Shown here: positions 1-7,122 of the stretch, in pieces | Layout: each line of letters opens with the position of its first letter | How positions within the stretch are numbered: the stretch's first letter is position 1 | From: H2-BAC3 sp045863035 | GTDB taxonomy: Bacteria > Bacteroidota > Ignavibacteria > Ignavibacteriales > Ignavibacteriaceae | DNA length: 13,987 nucleotides | Direction of reading: 5' to 3' | NCBI GenBank assembly: GCA_045863035.1 | Contig: BTUV01000078.1 | Coordinates: 1-13,987, forward strand | Position numbers and translations under genes: made by a program | The notes under the pieces: model-generated | What the model saw: only the letters and a program-made list of their open reading frames with translations | Database searches by the model: none | What the model was told of the DNA's origin: nothing

Positions 1-71
1 GGGCAGTCAGTTGCTTCGCCTGCAACAAAATATATTCAATGATAAATAATGAAAGGCAGTGTTTTAAGCAA

Positions 72-126
72 TTGTCGTTACAGTCCTTAGTTTGGTTGCT
101 GTCCTTTATGTCCATGCTGTCCTTTA
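72..126. repeat. GTCCTT-type short repeats
   Basis: The 12-mer TGCTGTCCTTTA occurs at 97-108 and again at 115-126, an 18-bp period. A related word, TTGTCGTT followed by ACAGTCCTT, lies at 72-89. The far right end of the window (13966-13987) carries TTGTCGTT followed by GCTGTCCTT, matching about 18 of 22 positions of the 72-93 copy. Function is unknown; the pattern suggests a dispersed intergenic repeat family. Confidence 0.5.
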
Positions 127-210
127 ATAGCTATTAACTATCAGTAAAAATGTAAAGGAGATACAAACGCCATCCGGTTGATATGCCTTAACGGAATTAT
201 TGAAGAGGTA

Positions 211-246
211 TATATATAAAAAAGGACGGCCATAGTGACCGTCCTT
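211..246 (-). terminator. Rho-independent terminator of the OmpA gene
   Basis: AAGGACGG (222-229) pairs with CCGTCCTT (239-246) across a 9-nt loop, an 8-bp stem. On the minus strand the stem is followed by six T residues (complement of 218-223) and an AT-rich tail. It lies about 65 nt beyond the stop codon of the minus-strand OmpA gene, with the 28-bp palindrome in between, so it is the natural end of that transcript. Confidence 0.8.
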
Positions 247-272
247 GAATTATATATTTGATAACAATCCCG

Positions 273-300
273 GCAGAGACGATGCATGCATCGTCTCTAC
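273..300. repeat. 28-bp palindrome, copy 1
   Basis: The half-arm AGAGACGATGCA (275-286) is followed directly by its reverse complement (287-298), giving a 24-bp perfect core. One mismatched pair and one further G-C pair extend it to 28 bp. It equals the perfect 28-bp palindrome at 10832-10859 except for one base (C at 274 instead of T). It lies 12 bp beyond the stop codon of the OmpA gene and before its terminator, so it would form a strong 3'-UTR hairpin in that transcript. No T-run follows it directly, so it is not itself a canonical terminator. Confidence 0.85.
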
Positions 301-312
301 GCAAATGGGAAA

Positions 313-1908
313 TTATTTTGTGCGAATAAACTCTATTCTTCTGTTCTTCGCGCGACCTTCTTCGGTTGCGTTATCAGCGATTGGTTTATTCGGACCGTAT
401 CCTTTTGCGGTAACACGGTTTTTGTCAACACCCTTGCTGATAAGCCAGGTGCGCACTGCATCTGCTCTTCTCTGAGAAAGCTTTACGTTCGAGGCCTTGC
501 TTCCTTTGTTATCTGTATGACCGGCAATCTCAACCGATATTTCAGGGAACAAACTAAAGGTCTTCAGTGCTTTCTGCAGTGTTGCTTCTGACTCAGGAGT
601 GATGTCTGCTTTACCGGTTGCAAAGGTAATGCCTTCAAGCACTAATGCAACGCCAACGGTTACCACATCATCATTCTTATCAAGCGGATCAGATCCTCTT
701 TTGATTTCTTCATTGTCTGCAACTGTTCCGCCGTCTGTATCGCGGTTAAGCGGGTTGGTCTTATGAGTCATTATCTCATCATAATCAGAAAGTGAATCAC
801 CGTCTGTATCAGTTTTTAACGGATCTGTTTTATGAGTTTTAACTTCGTCATAATCGCTCAGCTTGTCACCGTCTGTGTCAGCTTTAATCGGGCTGGTTTT
901 ATGAGTCATTACTTCATCATAATCGCTCAGCTTGTCGCCGTCAGTATCTTTTTCAAGCGGGCTGCTCATATAGGTTTTTACTTCAGCAAAGTCGTTCAGA
1001 TCATCGCCATCAGAATCAGCATTAATCGGATTGGTTTTATATACATTAACCTCATCGCCGTCACTCAGACCATCGCTGTCTGAATCAGCATTCAGCGGAT
1101 TGGTCTTATACTGTTTAACTTCGCCGTTATCGCCGAGTTTATCGCCGTCAGAATCGCCGTTCAGCGGATTGGTTTTATATATATTAATTTCTTCGTTGTC
1201 ATTAAGACCGTCACCGTCGGTATCAGGATTATTCGGATCGGTACCGAAAGATTCTTCTTCACTATCCATAAGACCATCGCGATCATCATCCGGATCATAC
1301 CATTTGTGGTTATAGGTAACACCTGCACTCAGAGTGAGGTATGCATCTTTTGGTGAGCCGTCTATATAATTGTTGAGGTTGTCAGTAAGTGACTGATTAA
1401 ATGCTGCCTGAACATCAACTGACCACCAGTCGTTAATTTTGAACATTGAACCTGCTCCGAGTGGAACTATTCCTGTTACCCCGCTCTTCTCAGATGATTT
1501 GCCGCTCAGAACCATTCTCCATCCGGAGTTGTGATCTTTTGTATTATTGTAATACATAAGACCTACGCCGGCAAACAGGTAGGGTTGAATTGAACGATGG
1601 AATTCCGGTGCAAAAACGATGCGCCAGTCAAGAGGAATCATGTACGATGAATATTCACCGCCATCAAAATCTTTACCGGAGTTGGTGCCGTAGCCCAGAC
1701 CGAATTCACCATGAAGATACGCTCCGAGCGAATATCTGCCATATCCGCGCAGGAAATATGAAAATGTATGCTCCTCAAAATCATTCATTGGAAGAACATA
1801 GCTGACATGACCGCCGGTAGCGATCCTTTCCCAAATTGATTTTTGTTCCTGTGCCCTTACCGTTGTAACAGAAACGATCAATAACAGTAGTAATGCTATT
1901 TTTTTCAA
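313..1908 (-). CDS. OmpA-family outer-membrane protein with TSP3 calcium repeats
   Basis: The 531-residue product has a signal peptide (about 1-19, cut near RAQ-EQ), then an outer-membrane beta-barrel-like domain (about 21-200) rich in aromatic and glycine residues. An acidic array of thrombospondin type 3 repeats follows (about 205-412), and an OmpA peptidoglycan-binding domain ends the protein (about 424-531). The array has DxDGD motifs with a strict 23-residue period (Asp 229, 252, 275, 298, 321, 344, 367, 390), preceded by a partial unit near 205; the last unit is degenerate (DTDGG). The OmpA domain keeps the diaminopimelate-binding pair, Asp466 in GHTDN and Arg481 in LSQRRA, plus NRRIEF. 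The start is TTG, supported by AAGGAG six bases upstream and a signal peptide beginning at that codon. Likely role: outer-membrane to peptidoglycan tether with a calcium-stiffened stalk. It ends at its own terminator and appears monocistronic. Confidence 0.93.
   Translation of the reverse strand: MKKIALLLLLIVSVTTVRAQEQKSIWERIATGGHVSYVLPMNDFEEHTFSYFLRGYGRYSLGAYLHGEFGLGYGTNSGKDFDGGEYSSYMIPLDWRIVFAPEFHRSIQPYLFAGVGLMYYNNTKDHNSGWRMVLSGKSSEKSGVTGIVPLGAGSMFKINDWWSVDVQAAFNQSLTDNLNNYIDGSPKDAYLTLSAGVTYNHKWYDPDDDRDGLMDSEEESFGTDPNNPDTDGDGLNDNEEINIYKTNPLNGDSDGDKLGDNGEVKQYKTNPLNADSDSDGLSDGDEVNVYKTNPINADSDGDDLNDFAEVKTYMSSPLEKDTDGDKLSDYDEVMTHKTSPIKADTDGDKLSDYDEVKTHKTDPLKTDTDGDSLSDYDEIMTHKTNPLNRDTDGGTVADNEEIKRGSDPLDKNDDVVTVGVALVLEGITFATGKADITPESEATLQKALKTFSLFPEISVEIAGHTDNKGSKASNVKLSQRRADAVRTWLISKGVDKNRVTAKGYGPNKPIADNATEEGRAKNRRIEFIRTK
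673..1296 (-). repeat. 69-bp coding tandem repeat (TSP3 array)
   Basis: Eight regular 69-bp units plus a divergent leading one encode the calcium-binding stalk of the OmpA protein. Each unit gives a DxDGDxLxD loop followed by E(V/I)-x(5)-T-x-P-L-like residues. Neighbouring units in the middle (roughly 780-960) are very similar at DNA level, for example the repeated words ATAATCGCTCAGCTTGTC and GTTTTATGAGT, suggesting recent unit duplication. The period is a multiple of three, so gain or loss of units keeps the frame. Confidence 0.85.
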
Positions 1909-1914
1909 AATAGA

Positions 1915-1920
1915 CTCCTT
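1915..1920 (-). promoter_or_regulatory. Shine-Dalgarno site that fixes the TTG start of the OmpA gene
   Basis: On the minus strand AAGGAG is followed by six bases (TCTATT) and then TTG AAA AAA ATA. The lysine-then-hydrophobic run of the signal peptide begins right at this TTG, and no ATG lies nearby in frame. TTG is therefore the most likely initiation codon. Confidence 0.75.
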
Positions 1921-2360
1921 TCTTATTTTGTGATGAAATTACAGTATCTGACCGGGCTTCTTTTATTACTGACAACCGGCTGGTACCTTTTTCTTAAATA
2001 ACCAGGAACCAGTGGATGACTCACTATGAGAAACGCTTCCGCCCAAGAATATAATTTATATTCATCGGTGAAAGATGTTCCTCTTTTACAGTGAGTGATA
2101 AACAGTCCGGACAACAAAGTTATTCCCCAAAACGGGACTACCCTTGTCAAAACTCATGCGGTTGCTTTCCGGAAAAGATATGGCAAAACCTGCTTATGTT
2201 CTAAATATGACAACTATACCTCTTGCCACATCACCTTGCATTTTGCCAAAAATTTGAATAATACAAGCCAAAAATACAATTTTACATGGAGAAATCACAA
2301 TACACTGAGTAAATCGAGGGAAAACAGGGGGTGAAGCGGAATTTCAGGATGATTCGGGAG

Positions 2361-2618
2361 ATAATTGGTATTTCGGGGGATCAATTGGGATTTCGGGGGA
2401 TGAATTGGGATTTCGGGGAATGAATTGGTATTTCGGAGATGAATTGGTATTTCGGGGGATGAATTGGGATTTCGGGGGATGAATTGGGATTTCGGGGGAT
2501 GAATTGGTTTTTCGGGGGATGAATTGGGATTCCGGGGTATGAATTGGTTTTTCGGGGTATGAATTGGTTTTTCGGGGGATGAATTGGGATTTCGGGGGAT
2601 GAATTGGTTTTTCGGGGT
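2361..2618. repeat. 20-bp G-rich tandem repeat array, about 13 units
   Basis: The consensus unit is ATGAATTGGGATTTCGGGGG. Thirteen units run head to tail: the first and fourth are 19 bp and the rest 20 bp, with degenerate edges on both sides (about 2341-2360 and 2619-2638). Variation is concentrated at positions 9-10 (GA, TA or TT) and the last base (G, T or A). There are no spacers, so it is not a CRISPR. A 20-bp period is not a multiple of three and no long frame runs through it, so it is not coding. Confidence 0.95.
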
Positions 2619-2712
2619 ATGAATAGGGAAAATGGAGAATTAGTTGAGGTTATGGAAAAAGGAGATATTCACCCTTCCAGAATCCCCCTCTCCCTTGTTT
2701 TGGTTGTCGCTG

Positions 2713-3927
2713 CTATTTTTTTCTTAGGATATAAACTTTATCTCCCTCACGCACCCGCTCTTCTGAGTGAAAGGTTACCAGATCTCCCTTAACAGCAGAA
2801 CTCCCAACAGTTTCATTAATCCTCATTTCACCCACAACCGCCTCAGCCACACCGGTAGTCTCGCCGATAACCAATACCGTATCCCCGGAAGCCAGTTGAC
2901 CGGCCTCAATTTCGATATAAGCAATCTTTGGCGATTTGTAATAGTTGAGAACTTTGCCCAGATATTGCTTCTGAAATTCCGATTCACTTCCGGCAGCTTT
3001 TGATATATCCCCGCCGTCCGGCTGACCTAAGTAAAATCCGTTTGAATAACCCCTGTTATATACGGTGAGGAGTTCCTCTCCCATCGATGATTTCATTTCC
3101 TCAGTTAGTGTTCCGTCAAAATAAGCATCAATAGCTCTTCGGTAAACAGAGGTAACCTTTGCTGCATATTCAGGACTCCGTTTTCTTCCTTCAATCTTGA
3201 ATGAGCGGATACCTGCTTCAATCAGCTTTTCTATAAAGGGAAGTGTATTCATATCTTTGGCAGACATCACATAATCTTTCCCCAGTATCAAAGAGTAATC
3301 TTTCTTTCCGTCATAGATTTCATACTCCCTTCGGCAGGGTTGCATGCAGTCCCCCTGATTAGCGCTGCGTCCGAAAAGTTCATGACTCATAAAACACCTT
3401 CCGCTCACGGCCACACACATAGCGCCGTGAATAAAAGTTTCTATTTCAATATCAACGTTTTCTTTTATTTTAATAATCTCATCAAGTGTGCACTCACGCG
3501 CGAGTACAATTCTTTTTGCTCCCAGATTTTTATAAAACTTAGCCGAGCCGGAGTTAGATATACTCGCCTGCGTGGATATACAAAAAGGCATTTCAAATTC
3601 TATACACTTTTGTATTACCGCGGTATCCCAACAGATAATAAGATCAACGCCGGAGTTTTTTGCTGCCTGCATTACTCCGTCAAGTTCTGTTATTTCATCT
3701 TCCATAACAATACTGTTAACCGTTAGATGAACCTCAGCGTTATTACCATGACAAAGAGAAACTACCTCCGGAAGCATTTCACCGGTGAAGTTTGCGGCGG
3801 TGGCTCTCATGTTCAGTTTTTCAATACCAAGATACACCGCATCCGCGCCGGCCTTAAGTACAGCATTAAGCATTGTCATATTACCTGCGGGAGCAAGCAG
3901 TTCGGGTTTTTGTAGTTTTAAATTCAT
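2713..3927 (-). CDS. U32-family protein, TrhP-like (annotated peptidase, probable tRNA hydroxylation factor)
   Basis: The 404-residue protein opens with KPELLAPAGN and GADAVYLG, the usual start of the U32 family TIM-barrel. It carries the family signature ETFIHGAMCVAVSGRC (about 163-178) followed by NQGDCMQPCRREYE. Cys171, Cys178, Cys194 and Cys198 are placed like the iron-sulfur ligand cysteines of this family. MSAKDMNTLPFIEKL and SFKIEGRKRSPEYAAKV then match the equivalent segments of E. coli YegQ/TrhP, as does RGYSNGF. Length fits TrhP/YrrO (about 400-450) better than RlhA (about 650) or UbiU/UbiV (about 300). Family knowledge: TrhP acts in prephenate-dependent 5-hydroxyuridine formation at tRNA position 34. 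The peptidase label is historical and no protease motif is evident. The ATG has only a weak AAAAG upstream. It looks monocistronic, more than 800 bp from the next gene on its strand. Confidence 0.9.
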   Translation of the reverse strand: MNLKLQKPELLAPAGNMTMLNAVLKAGADAVYLGIEKLNMRATAANFTGEMLPEVVSLCHGNNAEVHLTVNSIVMEDEITELDGVMQAAKNSGVDLIICWDTAVIQKCIEFEMPFCISTQASISNSGSAKFYKNLGAKRIVLARECTLDEIIKIKENVDIEIETFIHGAMCVAVSGRCFMSHELFGRSANQGDCMQPCRREYEIYDGKKDYSLILGKDYVMSAKDMNTLPFIEKLIEAGIRSFKIEGRKRSPEYAAKVTSVYRRAIDAYFDGTLTEEMKSSMGEELLTVYNRGYSNGFYLGQPDGGDISKAAGSESEFQKQYLGKVLNYYKSPKIAYIEIEAGQLASGDTVLVIGETTGVAEAVVGEMRINETVGSSAVKGDLVTFHSEERVREGDKVYILRKK

Positions 3928-4130
3928 CTTTTAAAAATACGCAATACGGCTCCGTTTATAAAGACGAAAGTGATGCTTCTTTACCTTTTGGGGTTTTTAA
4001 GTGAACTTCTAATCGGATAACATTTAAATTTCCCTCTTTGCGATCTACTTCTTTTTCTCTAAGTTTCATTATTGAATCAAGTTAATAATTTCTCATAAAG
4101 CAGCACGCTGCATTATCCCCGGCTTCTGTC

Positions 4131-6866
4131 ATGAAAAAACTCATCTTTCTGTTTGCACTGCTAATAACCTCAGTACTCATTCCGCTTTTTCAGGAAACTC
4201 AAACCGCGCCGCCAATGAGCATAGGAGATCAAAACAACCCGGACTCCCGCGCTGAATATGATTATCTGGTGATGCGTGACCCGGTGCGCGATGAGATTCC
4301 AGCCGGAATCCGCGTGAGAGAAGCCGAACTAAGAAGACGGCTTCATTCCTTTGAATCCTATCATCTGGAAAAAGGAGAAAACGTTCTTTCACTCGATTGG
4401 GATGAACGGGGACCCGACAACATTGGCGGAAGAAGCCGTGTGTTTGCCGCTGATATCGAAAATCCGGGGGTGCTGATTGCCGGAGGTGTCGGTGGCGGCA
4501 TCTGGAAATCTACCGATGACGGTTCAACCTGGAAGCTGAAACTGCGCCCGGAACAATCTCATTCTACAAGCTGTATTGCTCAGGATACCCGTCAGGGGAA
4601 AACCCACATCTGGTATGTCGGCACCGGTGAGTTCCGCGGTTCAACAACAAACAACACGCGATGGGGTTCTTTTTATCACGGAGACGGTATATATAAGTCA
4701 ACCGACAACGGCGAGAGCTGGGAAATCCTCCCCTCTACCTCAAGCGGCACACCCCACATCGCGGATGAGTTCGACTTTATCTGGAATGTTGCCATAAACC
4801 CGGCCAACACAACTCAGGATGAGGTTTATGCGGCAACCTGGCGCGGTATATATCGCTCTACAGACGGTGGTGCTTCGTGGTCACTTGCTAAAGCATCAGA
4901 CCCCGGCACGGTCAATACCGCAACTGTTACGACTGATGTTATAGTTACCCCCTCCGGAGTAATTTATGCTCACACCCGCGAGAGCGGCGTGCTAAAACTC
5001 TGGCGCTCACCAGACGGTGTTAACTGGTCATCAATCGCTCCGTCCGGCTTTCCCTCCTCAAGCGGAAGAATAGTGATGGCGTATGCCCCCTCTGATGATG
5101 CCATTATATATATATTTATTCAAAACCCTGACAACACCCCGGCGGTGGCAGGTCATCAACTATGGAAATATACTCATGCCGCGGGAGGAGGCGCCTGGGA
5201 GAACCGTGCGCAAAATCTTCCTTCCGACCTTTCAACTCAGAGCGGATATGATCAGACAATTCACATTAAGCCGGATAATCCGGATTTTATCATCATCGGA
5301 GGAACTAATCTCTACCGCTCAACCAATGGGTTTACTTCTACCGCAAATACTGAAGTAATCGGCGGTTATCCTTATTATCCGGAAGGAAATCATCATCCTG
5401 ATATTCAGGGAGGAGCGTTTAAGCCCGCCAACAATAATATATACTATTCTGCTACAGACGGAGGACTCCACCGCGCTGATAATATCGCCATGACCGGTTC
5501 TATGGTATGGACATCACTTAATAATGGTTACAACGTAACTCAGGTTTATTCTGTCGCAATTTCCCCTGACAGCGCTGACAATATGATTGTTGCCGGAGCA
5601 CAGGATAATGGCTCTCTGGCTACCGACTCCTCCGGGCTGTGGTATCTTATTTATGGCGGAGACGGTACGGTGCTTGAGCTTCCTCCTGTTTCCGACAACC
5701 GCATATATACTCAGTACCAAAGCGGTCCATTTCACCGTCAAACTCGTCAGCAGACTGATATTGTAACTCTTACGCCGGGCGGAAGCACCAGAGCGCTGTT
5801 TGTTAATCCCATTGCGCTTGACCCAAATAACTCAAACATTCTCTATTATGCCGCGGGAAAAACAAGCTCCCCCGTTATATATAGCGGTATCTGGCGAAAC
5901 TCTGCTATCACGCAGGCAACCACTACCACCGGCTGGACTGCTCTTCCGGTCAGCGATGTTGGAAGTGTAAGCGGCTGGACCAGGCGCGTGAGTGCAATCG
6001 GGGTTTCTCAGGAAAATTCCCCCAACACAGTATATATAGGCACTACTGACGGAATTATTAAACGGATTGACAATGCACATTCAGACTCCCCTGCCGCGTT
6101 TACCGTAACTCCCCCCAATCTTAACGGAGGTACTGCTCAAGGGGGTTTTGTACGCTGCATAGCAGTTGACCCGAAAAATTCAGCAAGGGCACTCGCGGCT
6201 TTCGGTAATTATAATTTCAGGAACCTCTGGCTCACTTCAGATGGAGGGCAGAGCTGGACCGATGTTGAGGGTAATATATCCGGCGGAGATGGTCCTTCGG
6301 TCCGCTGGGCTACTTTTGTTTACAGCGGAACCGAACTTCATGTGTTTATTGGGACCAGCATCGGTCTTCTGATGACTACTCAGCTTCAGGGAGCAGCTAC
6401 CCAGTGGGTTCATGCTGCATTTAATCAAATCGGCAATGTCCCGATAGCATACATGGATTACCGTCCCTCAGACCGGACTTTGGCAGTTGGTACGCACGGA
6501 CGCGGTGTTTTTACGGTTAAATATCCCCCCATATCAACAAATATTGCATCCGAAGCTGTGACCGCAACAGGATATATACTCGCGCAAAACTATCCGAATC
6601 CATTTAACGGAACAACCCGGATACGTTTTACCATTCCCGGTAATAAAAACAATTCAGGAAAAGTAAAAACCACACTCCGGATTTATGATATTACCGGCAC
6701 TGAAACAGCTTTGCTGATTGATGATGAACGCGCTCCCGGAGAATACCAGACGGATTTTAACACCAACCAAATAAAAGGCAAGGGAGCACTCAACAGCGGA
6801 GTCTATATATATCAGCTAACCGCCGGCAGTCAGAAATTATCAAAGAAGATGATACTGCTGAAATAA
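4131..6866 (+). CDS. Secreted Asp-box/sortilin-like propeller protein with T9SS sorting domain
   Basis: The 911-residue product begins with a signal peptide (MKKLIFLFALLITSVLIP). A short Arg/Glu-rich segment (about 40-90) precedes DERGPDNIGGR (91-101), an opening typical of large Bacteroidota beta-propellers related to the VPS10/sortilin and GH74 folds. Asp-box (BNR) motifs S-x-D-x-G-x-[ST]-W occur at IWKSTDDGSTW (124-134), IYKSTDNGESW (187-197), IYRSTDGGASW (240-250), LWRSPDGVNW (290-299) and LWLTSDGGQSW (699-709). HGRGVFTVKY (789-798) looks like the closing propeller strand. Residues about 814-911 form a T9SS type A sorting domain: ILAQNYPNPFNGTTRI, LRIYDITG, LNSGVYIYQL and a terminal KKMILLK. 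Expected location is the cell surface or medium. Catalytic residues for a glycosidase were not identified, so the substrate is unknown. No Shine-Dalgarno is seen; the start is chosen for its signal peptide. Ile next to Tyr is nearly always coded ATA here. Confidence 0.9.
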   Translation: MKKLIFLFALLITSVLIPLFQETQTAPPMSIGDQNNPDSRAEYDYLVMRDPVRDEIPAGIRVREAELRRRLHSFESYHLEKGENVLSLDWDERGPDNIGGRSRVFAADIENPGVLIAGGVGGGIWKSTDDGSTWKLKLRPEQSHSTSCIAQDTRQGKTHIWYVGTGEFRGSTTNNTRWGSFYHGDGIYKSTDNGESWEILPSTSSGTPHIADEFDFIWNVAINPANTTQDEVYAATWRGIYRSTDGGASWSLAKASDPGTVNTATVTTDVIVTPSGVIYAHTRESGVLKLWRSPDGVNWSSIAPSGFPSSSGRIVMAYAPSDDAIIYIFIQNPDNTPAVAGHQLWKYTHAAGGGAWENRAQNLPSDLSTQSGYDQTIHIKPDNPDFIIIGGTNLYRSTNGFTSTANTEVIGGYPYYPEGNHHPDIQGGAFKPANNNIYYSATDGGLHRADNIAMTGSMVWTSLNNGYNVTQVYSVAISPDSADNMIVAGAQDNGSLATDSSGLWYLIYGGDGTVLELPPVSDNRIYTQYQSGPFHRQTRQQTDIVTLTPGGSTRALFVNPIALDPNNSNILYYAAGKTSSPVIYSGIWRNSAITQATTTTGWTALPVSDVGSVSGWTRRVSAIGVSQENSPNTVYIGTTDGIIKRIDNAHSDSPAAFTVTPPNLNGGTAQGGFVRCIAVDPKNSARALAAFGNYNFRNLWLTSDGGQSWTDVEGNISGGDGPSVRWATFVYSGTELHVFIGTSIGLLMTTQLQGAATQWVHAAFNQIGNVPIAYMDYRPSDRTLAVGTHGRGVFTVKYPPISTNIASEAVTATGYILAQNYPNPFNGTTRIRFTIPGNKNNSGKVKTTLRIYDITGTETALLIDDERAPGEYQTDFNTNQIKGKGALNSGVYIYQLTAGSQKLSKKMILLK

Positions 6867-6867
6867 T

Positions 6868-6916
6868 TATGAAGTATGAAATATGAAATATGAAGTATGA
6901 ATTATGAATTATGAAC
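6868..6916 (+). repeat. Seven-copy heptamer array TATGAAN
   Basis: Seven uninterrupted 7-bp units follow: TATGAAG, TATGAAA, TATGAAA, TATGAAG, TATGAAT, TATGAAT, TATGAAC. The array starts two bases after the TAA stop (6864-6866) of the 911-residue secreted protein gene. Only the seventh base varies. It lies outside the coding region, and the rest of the gap to 7053 shows no gene. Confidence 0.93.
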
Positions 6917-7053
6917 TGAAATAACTTTGCATAGTCATCGTTTATGTGCATCTTGGTGGCTCGGAGTCTTTGCGCTGGATTTCGTTGAGTGGTCTTAAAC
7001 TTGGCGCCTAACCTTGCGAAAATAGCTTTAGAAAAGAGACGTAAAATTGTTTT

Positions 7054-7092
7054 AAAACAAAAAACCCCGGCTGTTTACTCAACCGGAGTGTT
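7054..7092 (-). terminator. Terminator of the 501-residue propeller gene (copy A of a duplicated terminator)
   Basis: On the minus strand ACTCCGG pairs with CCGGGGT through six Watson-Crick pairs and one U-G pair, across a 12-nt loop (7071-7082). A T-rich tail from the complement of 7054-7064 (TTTTTTGTTTT) follows. It lies about 30 bp past the stop codon of the minus-strand gene. On the plus strand the same stem has a C/A mismatch and only a weak T-run, so it probably serves mainly the minus strand. The sequence matches the terminator at 9041-9079 at 38 of 39 positions. Confidence 0.82.
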
Positions 7093-7122
7093 AATTTTGA
7101 ATGTAGTAATTTGAGCTTGTCG

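Larger units (their letters stand above)
1..312. other. Non-coding stretch downstream of the OmpA gene
   Basis: No credible gene is visible here; the short open frames at the right edge are antisense to the OmpA coding region. The stretch holds a cluster of GTCCTT-containing repeats (72-126), a rho-independent terminator for the minus strand (211-246) and a 28-bp near-perfect palindrome (273-300). A small stem, GTTGC (10-14) with GCAAC (22-26), lies at the left edge and has no obvious role. Whether a gene ends just left of the window cannot be seen. Confidence 0.7.
1909..2712. other. 804-bp non-coding stretch between U32 and OmpA genes
   Basis: No credible gene: the open frames here are short, lack family resemblance and partly run through the 20-bp repeats. 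It holds the ribosome binding site of the OmpA gene at its left end and the tandem array at 2361-2618. Two minus-strand matches to the Bacteroidota -7 element TAnnTTTG occur, TAACTTTG (2115-2122) and TATTTTTG (2269-2276). The second has a TTG 21 bp upstream (2298-2300). Either could be the OmpA promoter, but two chance matches in such AT-rich DNA would not be surprising. No clear terminator for the U32 gene was found. Confidence 0.6.

Noticed and set aside
1..30. Possible tRNA or RNA gene end at the left edge
   Set aside because: Only a 5-bp stem (GTTGC/GCAAC) is visible; no cloverleaf or CCA end can be drawn.
832..1315. Plus-strand repetitive open frames
   Set aside because: They are antisense translations of the 69-bp calcium-repeat units of the OmpA gene.
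2095..2334. 79-residue plus-strand open frame between the U32 and OmpA genes
   Set aside because: Low-complexity composition, no ribosome binding site and no recognisable domain.
2361..2618. Tandem 20-bp repeats as a CRISPR array
   Set aside because: Units are directly adjacent with no unique spacers, and no cas genes are present.
3340..3726. 128-residue plus-strand open frame
   Set aside because: It is antisense to the conserved cysteine-rich core of the U32 gene and is a shadow frame.
6917..7053. Possible remnant gene downstream of the heptamer array
   Set aside because: Words such as TTTGCG and TTGGCGCC suggest low-complexity intergenic repeat debris, but no frame, motif or second copy in the window supports a feature.
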